A DNA stretch of 10,199 nucleotides from Cyclostephanos tholiformis (lineage: Eukaryota > Bacillariophyta > Thalassiosirophyceae > Thalassiosirales > Thalassiosiraceae), in the NCBI GenBank assembly GCA_036939975.1, contig JALLPB010001349.1:1-10199 (forward strand), given 5' to 3'. Shown in pieces: positions 1-6,439 of the stretch; within the stretch, counting starts at the first letter, position 1; every line of letters begins with the position of its first letter. The notes below the pieces were generated by a model that was not told the origin of the DNA, did not search any database, and worked only from the letters and a program-made list of their open reading frames with translations. The position numbers and the translations under genes were made by a program.

Positions 1-150
1 GATGACAATGATGACAATGATGACAATGATGACAATGATGACAATGATGACAATGTTGACAATGATGACAATTATGACAATGCTGAACAACGACACCAAT
101 AAGGACAATTCTAATGACAATGACAGTGACAATGATGACAATGACTACAT
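1..150. repeat. GATGACAAT nonamer tandem repeat, left end cut by window
   Basis: Six exact GATGACAAT units run from base 1 to 54. They are followed by GTTGACAAT, an exact unit and TATGACAAT, and then by increasingly degenerate GACAAT/GACAGT hexamers to about 150. In frame 1 the array would encode an Asp-Asp-Asn repeat, but that frame ends at TAA 100-102. In frame 2 it reads Met-Thr-Met and in frame 3 it hits TGA at every unit. The sequence just downstream (160-235) reads as an acidic/lysine-rich stretch in frame 1, so the array may derive from an acidic low-complexity protein segment that has lost its frame. The true array length is unknown because it reaches the window edge. Confidence 0.9.
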
Positions 151-159
151 TGGCACCAA

Positions 160-1018
160 TCTGACAAAGATCTGGAAGACATGGAAGATGACAAAGATGG
201 CAATGATGAAAAAGACGACAAAGAAAAAAGGACAATGGCAAAATTGAGATGCCAAGAATTCCTCCATGTTTTGGCGCTGCTGCCCTGGCCACAAAATCTG
301 CTTCCTCCAAGTGCTCCTTGGCTACTTATACTCATACTTCCCCTCATGCTCCTCTCACTACCACTATCAGCTCAGTCAATCTTGCTTTTGTTCATTCCAT
401 GGTGTTCAACTTCAATGCCACCTACCAACATCCACACCAAGACACTTACTCTTGCCAAAGGTCATCAGGCTGTCATCAGTGCTACTTTTTGTGCTCATGT
501 GGCACTTTTCAAGGTACTACAACCATTTCTCTGCCAACAACATGATTATCCCACCATTGTGTCTGTTCAAGAGCATGAAAATATTGGTTACATCCTACCA
601 CATACAACCTGCTTTTCTGCCATTCCCCCAGATGCATGGTTAACTCATTGCCTATGATCACATCTATGAGCAATCGGAGGGGGATCCCAACAGTGACCCC
701 CAAGGATGTTTCCAGTCCCTGTCCATTGTCAGAGTGGAATGCAAGGGTCAAAAGAGGTCCCGTTTGGGCAATGCACAAGGCGGAATTCAAGTGATCTGCT
801 GGCCTGGCCTACTCTCTTGCATGCCAAAATCTACCCTACAACACAACTTAACACAACTTACAAATGGAGAATTTTTAACAAGTGCAAAAAAGTGCAGCAA
901 AATGCACTATTATGTCATCCTTGCAAAGAGATTTGCAAGAATAGAAAAATACCATGCAAAAGCTGAGGTTTTTGCATGGTCAATATGCTATCAAGTCTGT
1001 GAATGGACAAAAATATAA
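160..1018 (+). pseudogene. Unrecognised frame-broken coding-like remnant
   Basis: I do not recognise a family. Frame 1 is open to 657 and starts with an acidic segment (DLEDMEDDKDGNDEKDDKEK, about 169-228). Part-way through, frame 3 (to about 545) and then frame 1 again give the more protein-like composition. Frame 2 resumes after a TAA at 641-643 with YDHIYEQSEGDPNSDPQGCF from 653, and stays open to 1018. The plausible protein segments lie in different frames and are separated by stops, which suggests an old pseudogene with indels. A minus-strand ORF of 93 codons overlaps at 509-790 and has similar composition, so even the strand is uncertain. CpG is scarce here as in the other decayed elements. 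Confidence 0.25.
891..980. repeat. Three consecutive hairpins sharing a TGCAAA core
   Basis: Three perfect inverted repeats sit one after another with 11-nt gaps. The first is AGTGCA / TGCACT (891-896 with 903-908). The second is CTTGCAAA / TTTGCAAG (920-927 with 932-939, loop GAGA). The third is ACCATGCAAAA / TTTTGCATGGT (951-961 with 970-980, 8-nt loop). All three are built around TGCAAA or its complement. The pairings are read directly from the sequence. Function is unknown: this could be the end of a foldback or miniature inverted-repeat element, a structured transcript, or a cluster of binding sites. Confidence 0.6.
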
Positions 1019-1020
1019 AC

Positions 1021-1850
1021 TACGGTACTACGAAGCTACTGTAAAATGTGGGTGATGGCAACCACCATTAGCTGTTCATTTATTGTCTTTTCATGTTTTG
1101 ATAATGTCCCCATTAGGACTCAGCACAGCTGTTTACTACAATTGGTAATTGGAATATCATGCACAAATTGGGGCATTTTATTGTTATATTGCTGTAGACT
1201 CCAAAATAATAGTACTTAGCACTCCTATTTAAGGATTATGTCTGACAATAGTAGTAATGTTTATTTCTTTAAAAAAAATTGATCCCTAGGAGCGTGTATT
1301 TCAGTCAATTTCCTTTAATCTCTTGGTGGATTTTTTTGGAAAGATCCCTGAAACAATGACAAACCCATGGGGTAAAAACATGATCAGAGCAGTAGTATGA
1401 AGATGGTGGTGGAACTTGTAATGCGTATTAAGGTCATAGGTTGTGAAGATATAGTTATTGGTACTACTGGTGATGTCAGTTGCTTGGTCTCTCATAGGAG
1501 GTCAAAACACCTTGATCAGTTAATTTTTACCCCATGCTGATATCAACCAAAAGCACTGATCTCAGTTAGCAAGTGCCAATCTGTGCTGATGCCAGTTTGG
1601 TTGCCATGGAGAAAAGGGGGGTTACACATTGTTTGTCATGGTGTTTAGACCAAACAGCCGAGTGTCCTCCTATGTGGACTAACATTTAGGGGCTAATAGG
1701 CTTGTATCCAGGTTTAATATTGACTTTTTTGTTCATGTAGTAGCCAAAATACTGGTCTATGGTTATTTTGGCAAATGGAAACTATTTTTCAATGCAGGAG
1801 TAAGTACTTAATCCATAGGGACAAGATTTTTCCACCATAAGTTCTCTGCT
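1021..1850. other. About 830 bases without a supportable gene
   Basis: AT-richer sequence with homopolymer runs such as A8 at 1271-1278 and T7 at 1331-1337. The only open frames are short: 64 codons on the - strand at 1301-1495, and a + strand run of about 48 codons from ATG 1397. Neither has a recognisable motif. No tRNA, rRNA or clear repeat structure was seen. It probably represents decayed transposon or intergenic DNA. Confidence 0.5.
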
Positions 1851-1855
1851 GGGCA

Positions 1856-2525
1856 ATGCCACACTCTCAACTTTTTCATCTTGGCAAGGTTGGTACATGC
1901 TCTGTCCTTGTTAAATACCTCCACCCTTCTAGGGAAGAGAAAGAGGCCATTCCAAACATCAGTCTAAATCAGCATGTCCTTGATCTCCTGGCAGTGTGGT
2001 ATGAGGGAACCACAAAAAGTGATTGTACAATTCTGTTTTATTCACCTCAGCCAGTCTCCCCTGTCTCTCTGTGAGTGCCACAAAACAATATGTTATGGCA
2101 ACAGCAGAGGGGCATGCCAATGGCATTTTGGAGACTGTTGTGATCAACAATCTAGTTGCCATCTCAACCATGCTACCCGAAGGCAACAAAGCAATTGGTG
2201 AATCTGTCTTCTTTGATCAAAATTGTGCCAAGGACATTGCTTGAGTCTGTGCCAAAGGATCTAAGTTTGACAACAACAATTGTCCAGCCACAGAAAATAT
2301 TCCAGATGACTCTGATGAGCCGCCAGTTGCCGCCAACAGAGGCCTCTACAAAGATCAATTGTGGGGATGGGATGGGATTGATTGCCTTCAAACTACAAGG
2401 GGGGGGGTGTACAATGAGCCATCCTTTTGACAATGCATTTCTTCCTCATGGTGTAGTTTTCAAATGTCCTTTTGACAGAGACAAACATCACGTAATAAAT
2501 TTTAGGATCCCAACCCCTCAGGGTA
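1856..2525 (+). pseudogene. Coding-like remnant, possibly N-terminal part of the piggyBac transposase
   Basis: Several same-strand segments in different frames have protein-like composition. One is 1856-2074 (72 codons, containing EEKEAIPNISLNQHVLDLLA). Another is 2023-2244 (containing ATAEGHANGILETVVINNLV), continuing past a TGA at 2242-2244 into an acidic piece, ENIPDDSDEPPVAANRG, and then a GWDGID motif near 2370. A further one, 2156-2530, is in another frame and ends in IPTPQGR. The run leads directly into the piggyBac homology at 2526, and transposases of this type often have a variable acidic N-terminal region. The assignment is by position and composition only, as I cannot match these segments to conserved N-terminal motifs. 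Confidence 0.3.
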
Positions 2526-3465
2526 GGTGAGCCCATTGGTTTCTTTGGCCTTTGTCTGAAAAGGGCACCATGCTCAAGATGGAATATCAATGATTTTTGG
2601 ATTATGTTGTGGATTTGGCAAAGCAGGAAGAGAAACCATGCCCCTAAAGCTTCAAAAAAAAGTTCATGTCCAAGAGGTGCTTCCTTCTAACTTCTAATCA
2701 TGCGCCACCTCATCTCCATGGACACAAATGCACCTCCTTTCCTTGACAAGATGTGGCAGGTAAGCCAGATTGGAATGTGGAATGACCACATGGCCAGAAT
2801 ATTCCTGTTGTCATGGTTGATCTGCCTTGATGAATTGATGTTCATTTGGCACAACAAATGAACTTCCCCTGACTGGATCTTCTGTCCTTGCCAGTTGCCA
2901 CCAGCCACATCCATTTGGCAATGAATACCACACAGCATGTTGTGGTCTCTCCACCATCATGTTCATCATTGAGTTTTGATTGCACTAAAATGCACATTCC
3001 CAGATCCCCAAGCATTCACTGCTCAGGGGAAGACAGCTGGATTACTCCATTGCATGTTTCAGTTGTAATTTCATACTGTGAGGTACATTACATCATCCTT
3101 TACTCTGGCTTCTTTGTACTCCAGGCAATCATTGAGCTACAGAAGTATGGGTTGTTCAGATGCACACAGATCAAAAAAGAATACACTGGCCAGTCGGCAT
3201 ACTTGGGGGCATGATACAGGACTTCTTTATAGAGGGGGAAGATGATGGGGGTGTCCACACCATCTCTGGCACTCAGGATGAGATATTTTACAACCTCAAT
3301 GGAATGAAAGAGCCAGATTATATCATGTGCATGATGGCAACAAGGGGGACACTGATAGCATTCATTGCTTGCAAAGAGGCTATGTGTGGTTAGATTGAAT
3401 TCTGTGTTGAGGTGATTTGCTGGATTTGTTATGCTGACATGAGCTCAGAAGTTCACTGTAACTTG
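2526..3465 (+). pseudogene. piggyBac-type (DDE_Tnp_1_7) transposase pseudogene
   Basis: The family's enzymes cut and paste DNA at TTAA using an Asp triad. Matching pieces appear in order but in changing frames. Frame 3 gives GEPIGFFGL from 2526 and NDFW to 2600. Frame 2 gives MSKRCF from 2666. Frame 3 from 2700 to about 2892 gives MRHL, DKMW, WNDHMA and CLDELMFIWHNK, with the first catalytic Asp at 2829-2831, then a TGA at 2859 where Trp is expected. Frame 1 gives PHPFGNEYHTACCG from 2908. Frame 2 gives ILYSGFFVLQAIIELQK. Frame 1 from about 3178 gives HWPVGILGG and GMKEPDYIMCMMAT, ending in CKEAMCG and a TAG (3391-3393). The second catalytic Asp, usually in a (V/I)LDSGF motif, is Tyr (TAC 3101-3103). 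One frameshift falls on the A6 run at 3173-3178. The C-terminal part, including the third Asp, is missing where the repeat block at 3458 begins. This copy is certainly inactive. Confidence 0.85.
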
Positions 3466-3554
3466 TGTAACCATTGTTACACTTTAGGCATGCCTGACCC
3501 AAGTTCTGACATTAGGTGTGTAAGTAACATGTGTAACTATTGTTACACATTAGG
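3458..3554. repeat. Duplicated 31-bp motif containing a GTTACAC hairpin
   Basis: Two 31-bp copies (3458-3488 and 3524-3554) start GTAAC(T/A)TGTGTAAC and end TTAGG, with three differences and a period of 66. The second copy holds a perfect 9-bp hairpin, ATGTGTAAC / GTTACACAT (3529-3537 with 3542-3550, loop TATT). The first has a slightly weaker version. The block starts where recognisable transposase sequence stops, so it may mark an insertion or deletion junction. Confidence 0.75.
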
Positions 3555-3882
3555 TCTTGATCTACAGATTAAAAACAGATCAAGACTTCACAGTCTTGTC
3601 AGATCAAGACCTCATCAAGACTTCTCAGTCTTGTCAGATCAAGAGCTCACCAAGACCTCATCAAGACTTCTGAATCTTGATCAGATCATGAGCTCATCAA
3701 GGCCTCTGAATCTTGATCAAGATCATGAGCTCACCAAGACTTCTTAATCTTGATCAGGTCAAGACTTCTTAATCTTGTCTTATCAAGATCAAGCAATCCA
3801 CTTCATTTTTAAGCATTATAATAAGCTCATAATTTTCTCTTCCTGACCTGAACTACATGACACTTTGTCTTCACCCGTAACA
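3475..3882 (-). mobile_element. Possible LTR with TGTTAC...GTAACA ends
   Basis: The segment begins TGTTAC at 3475 (an alternative start is the second TGTTAC at 3541) and ends GTAACA at 3877-3882. This gives the TG...CA ends and short terminal inverted repeats typical of LTRs. It separates the broken piggyBac gene on the left from a Gag remnant on the right, whose reading frame ends at 3889. In - strand orientation it would be a 3' LTR downstream of a Gag whose pol region is deleted. Against this, the 5-bp flanks (ACCAT and TTCAT) match at only three of five positions, no polypurine tract is seen on the - strand, and there is no second copy in the window. Confidence 0.25.
3555..3792. repeat. 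Degenerate GATCAAGAC repeats with interleaved complements
   Basis: Seven CAAGAC occurrences, three GAGCTC palindromes in GAGCTCA(C/T)C, and several AATCTTGATC or CAGTCTTGTC segments alternate with period near 35-50 bp. Because GATCAAGA and TCTTGATC are complementary, as are AAGACT and AGTCTT (for example AAGACT-TCAC-AGTCTT near 3591), the whole block can fold into many alternative hairpins. A 111-codon ORF through it (3412-3747) is only the translation of these repeats and has no recognised domain. Confidence 0.8.
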
Positions 3883-3888
3883 TTCATT

Positions 3889-5099
3889 TCAGGGGAAAGT
3901 TATCCACCAGCCTAGGTCACTGGATTTCTTAGGAGAGTGCAGTATCCACGCCATGTGGTGGATGCACCAGTAATAGATACCTCCGTTGTTCTCCTTCTCC
4001 TTCTTTTGGTCATCCTTGGGCAGGACCTTCTTCCAAGCTTTGTCTTTCTTTTGTTTGACCTTGTAGTATCTGCTCTTTTTGTTCTCGACCTTCTTACCTC
4101 TCTTGTGCCTCTTGTCTTTGTCATTGTCTCCATTTGCAGCAGCTGCCGCGAGCTGGGGAGCAAGCTTGAGCTGTCCTTTGAGCTTGTCGATGGTGGCGGC
4201 CATCGCAACTATCTTGTCATCTTGGAGGGATTTGGCTCCCTACGTGCCCACATTGCATAAGTAATTGAACTAGTTTTTGGCCAATCTCATGAGGGATTCG
4301 TGAGTCATCGTTGGAAACTGCCATCAGGGTAATCTTTGTGTAAACTGTTGATGTAGGTTTTAAAATTGAAGCATGGGATGACTTGGTAGGCTGCAAAGAG
4401 CATGCCAATGGGTCGTTGATGGTTGCACATCAAGCAATGATTTGTGAGTAGTTTTTATCAAATTTTGAGTTTATTTTGTCAATATTGCCTCCAACCATGC
4501 TCACATATGTTCCCAGTGCCAGCAGGTTTTTGCATAGCAACTGGGTGGTGGCAACGGAGTCAACATTGCCAAATGCATGATGACCTTGTATTTTAGTGGG
4601 GCACACTTGATGTCCTTGATGAGGAAATCATTGCGGTAGGTGAGTAACCTTGTTTGTGCTTCTGCCGTGAGCAATTTGCCAGGAAAATACTCATCATCAT
4701 GTTGTTCTGCCTGGCTCTTGTCTTGGAGTTGGCCCTGGCGGACATGCAGAAATGTTTGCATGTGGTGCGAAAGATTGCCTCATCAATCTGCCCGTAGTTT
4801 TTGATGATGTTGACATTGATGCCATCCCTGTTTTGGAAGGAGGTGATGTTTTTGGAGCTGGAGTTCCATCCCATCTCAGTGCATTGGCACTGAAGAGCTT
4901 TGGCGAAGATGACAGTCTGGTCAGGCATCATATTGACGCCATCGGTGAGTGATATGTCATCAAGTGGGGCGCATCCTTGGTTGTAGATCTCAGCTCCTCT
5001 TTTCATCCCATAATCAGTTAGGTTCTTGACTTCTAGAGTTTGAGGGGTGTCGGCGAAAGCAATTGGAGCAGAAGCAGCCGGTGCTGCTGGTGCCGTGGC
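3889..5099 (-). pseudogene. gag: Retrotransposon Gag pseudogene (copia-like, diatom type), broken by frameshifts and stops
   Basis: Gag forms the particle that packages element RNA. Reading leftwards from 5099, an Ala/Pro-rich start (TATAPAAPAASAPIAFADTP) leads into LTDYGMKRGAEIYNQGCAPL, DGVNMMPDQTVIFAKALQ and TRARQNNMMMSIFLA. The frame slips at about 4670 into LTAEAQTRLLTYRNDFLIKD, and again near 4565 into VATTQLLCKNLLALGTYVSM. A TGA at 4432-4430 stands where Trp is expected. Further slips near 4407 and 4305 lead to LTHESLMRLAKN. TAG stops at 4272-4270 and 4242-4240 precede IDKLKGQLKLAPQL, a Lys-rich tail and a terminal YYWCIHHMAWILH motif (about 3945-3975), where the last Cys of the usual WC-x2-H-x-AW-x2-H-x-P-x2-C pattern appears to be Ser. 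The roughly 400-residue total is about normal for such Gags. No protease, integrase or reverse transcriptase follows. The copia assignment rests on motif style and could be another LTR superfamily. Confidence 0.75.
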
Positions 5100-5262
5100 T
5101 GTAGAAGAGCACGAGTAGTGGTAATTCGTACTAACTAAATTATGAGCATGGTTGCTCGGTTTCTATACTACAAGATTGCTGCTGGAGAATTAGGCGAGAG
5201 GATGAGTGGCCATGGGACGTCTGGGTCTGTCCATGGTCCGTGTGTCCGTGTGCAAAGCTACA
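5100..5262. repeat. Left 163-bp terminal direct repeat, TGTAG...CTACA
   Basis: Matches 6276-6438 with offset 1,176 and a single difference (A at 5254, G at 6430). Identity continues one base further (C at 5263 and 6439). Internally it has TACTAACTAAATTAT (5129-5143) and an imperfect dyad around two CCATGG sites (about 5209-5239). Its left end directly abuts the Gag remnant: the Gag frame on the - strand stays open into the repeat up to a TAG at 5165-5163, with no ATG in that extension. The repeat therefore probably truncates Gag rather than supplying its start. Confidence 0.9.
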
Positions 5263-5296
5263 CACCCTTGCAGGAGCAGGCTTGAAGGTAGGAAGA

Positions 5297-5361
5297 GTGA
5301 CCGCACCCTTGGAGGTGGACGGCGAAAGGAACCGTGACCACACCCTTGGAGGTGGACGGTG
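5297..5361. repeat. Two copies of a 37-bp repeat ahead of the minisatellite
   Basis: GTGACC(G/A)CACCCTTGGAGG followed by TGGACGG occurs at 5297 and again at 5334, with period 37 and two differences over 28 bases. A shorter echo, CACCCTTG, lies at 5263-5270 just inside the left terminal repeat. The GGACGG ending resembles the GGGACGGC core of the following array, so this may be a diverged edge of it. Confidence 0.8.
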
Positions 5362-5380
5362 TGGACGGTGTTGGGGTGGT

Positions 5381-6232
5381 GTGCGTCGGCGAGGGACGGC
5401 TAGGTGATGCGTCGGAGGGACGGCTTTTTGATGATGTGTGCCGGCGAGGGACGGCATATTGATGGTGAGCGTCGGAGGGACGGCTGTGGCATATTGATGG
5501 TGAGCGTCGGAGGGACGGCTGTTGGATGGTGTGCGTCGGCTAGGGACGGCGTACGGATTGTGCGCGTCGGAGGGACGGCGTGTGGAAGGTGTGCGTCGGC
5601 AGGGACGGCTTAGGTGCGTGCGTCGGCTGTGGGACGGCGGTTTGTGGCATTTCGTCGGCTGGGGACGGTGTTGCGCGGTGTTGCGTCGATGGGAGACGGC
5701 TTTTGTGTCGATGAGGTGCGTCGGAGGGACGGCTTGTGTGTCGATGAGGTGCGTCGACTGGGGACGGCTTTGGTGTCGATGAGGTGCGTCGGAGGGACGG
5801 CGTCGTGTCAATGAGGTGCGTCAACTGGGGACGGCTTTTGTGTCAATGAGGTGCGTCGACTGGGGACGGCTTTTATGTCGATGAGGAGCGTCGGCCGGGG
5901 ATGGCTGTTGTGTTGATGAGATGCGTCGGCGAGGGACGGCTTTGTAGGCACGCGTTGGTGTGTGACGGCGGTTTTGACGTTGCGTCGGCTGGGGACGGCT
6001 AGGGGAGGTGTGCGTCGATGTGGGACGGCGTTTGAAGGCGTGCGTCGGCGGGGAACGGCTTTTGGTGGCGCGCGTCGATGTGGGACTGCGTTTTACGTTG
6101 CGTCGGCTGTTGGAGGCGGCATCGGTGTGGCGACGGCGATGGAAAGTGCGCGTCGATCGGGACGGCGGTAGGCGCGCGTCGATCGGGACGGCGGTTGGAG
6201 GCGGCGCGTCGGCATAGGTGGCGTCGGTGTGG
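5381..6232. repeat. CpG-rich minisatellite, core GCGTCG-n-GGGACGGC, about 28 units
   Basis: About 28 units of roughly 26-36 bp share a core GCGTCG(G/A)nnGGGACGGC. The core contains a short dyad, CGTC facing GACG, so every unit can form a small stem. Spacers divide the array into zones: ATATTGATGG/TTGGATGGT types to about 5640, TGTCGATGAG spacers from 5690 to 5955 with period 32-35, and irregular GC-rich units to the end. In one counted line (5461-5520) 38 of 60 bases are G or C and there are six CpGs, in strong contrast with both flanks. Unit lengths are often not multiples of three, so the long - strand open frames (5140-5811 and 5821-6288) are by-products of base composition. Confidence 0.9.
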
Positions 6233-6260
6233 CTTGGTTTCCTTGTCGCGGAAGAGGCGG

Positions 6261-6319
6261 ATAATTTAGTTAGTATGTAGAAGAGCACGAGTAGTGGTAA
6301 TTCGTACTAACTAAATTAT
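6261..6319. repeat. 15-bp perfect inverted repeat straddling the start of the right terminal repeat
   Basis: ATAATTTAGTTAGTA (6261-6275) lies immediately outside the right terminal repeat, and its exact complement TACTAACTAAATTAT (6305-6319) lies inside it, with a 29-base loop. The left terminal repeat contains the inner arm (5129-5143) but no outer arm, because Gag sequence is there instead. The outer arm touches the repeat boundary exactly, which suggests it was created with the junction, for example by template switching, or is part of the internal domain of the element. Confidence 0.8.
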
Positions 6320-6438
6320 GAGCATGGTTGCTCGGTTTCTATACTACAAGATTGCTGCTGGAGAATTAGGCGAGAGGATGAGTGGCCATGGGACGTCTGG
6401 GTCTGTCCATGGTCCGTGTGTCCGTGTGCGAAGCTACA
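6276..6438. repeat. Right 163-bp terminal direct repeat, TGTAG...CTACA
   Basis: Second copy of the sequence at 5100-5262, with the single difference at 6430. Its right end is fused to the C-terminal part of a different Gag pseudogene. On the - strand the frame containing YAEIPASVRYKNNF (about 6440-6480) runs straight into the repeat without a stop until 6366. The near-perfect identity of the two copies, against the heavy decay of both neighbours, indicates a recent origin or gene conversion. Confidence 0.9.
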
Positions 6439-6439
6439 C

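Larger units (their letters stand above)
5100..6438. mobile_element. Minisatellite-bearing unit with 163-bp terminal direct repeats (TRIM-like candidate)
   Basis: A 1,339-bp unit has 163-bp direct repeats at its two ends, each starting TGTAG and ending CTACA, so each has the TG...CA form and a 5-bp terminal inversion expected of LTRs. The interior encodes nothing recognisable and consists mostly of a CpG-rich tandem array. Size and structure fit a terminal-repeat retrotransposon in miniature. Several expected marks are missing. The 5-bp flanks differ (GTGGC on the left, CCAAA on the right). No TGG-type primer-binding site follows either repeat in either orientation. The only polypurine-like run, GGAAGAGGCGGA (6250-6261), is 14 bases from the right repeat. 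An alternative is a segmental duplication bracketing a minisatellite. Confidence 0.5.

Noticed and set aside
2..247. 81-codon ORF starting with a Met-Thr repeat
   Set aside because: It is the frame-2 reading of the GATGACAAT array. No tract of this kind is known to me as a real protein start, and the frame does not match the better coding signal downstream.
509..790. 93-codon - strand ORF with normal-looking composition
   Set aside because: It overlaps competing + strand segments, has no recognised motif and no continuation. It is kept only as a reason to doubt the strand of the 160-1018 remnant.
1284..1290. CCCTAGG resembling the CCCTAG tip of some piggyBac inverted repeats
   Set aside because: No TTAA directly precedes it (the bases are TTGAT), and no partner inverted repeat was found downstream of the transposase remnant.
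3412..3747. 111-codon + strand ORF
   Set aside because: It begins in transposase debris and then translates the hairpin and GATCAAGAC repeats. It is not a gene.
5129..5135. TACTAAC, the consensus intron branch-point sequence, in both terminal repeats
   Set aside because: No convincing 5' and 3' splice sites or spliced exons surround it. A 7-base match is weak, and it is part of the inverted-repeat arm.
5381..6232. CRISPR array
   Set aside because: Units are degenerate, spacers are related to each other rather than unique, there are no cas genes, and the context is eukaryotic.
5140..6288. Long - strand open frames of 223 and 155 codons through the minisatellite, rich in Ser, Arg, Pro, His and Thr
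   Set aside because: The repeat units are often not multiples of three, so the frame is not conserved between units. The frames are open because the GC-rich repeat lacks stop trinucleotides, and there is no recognisable domain.
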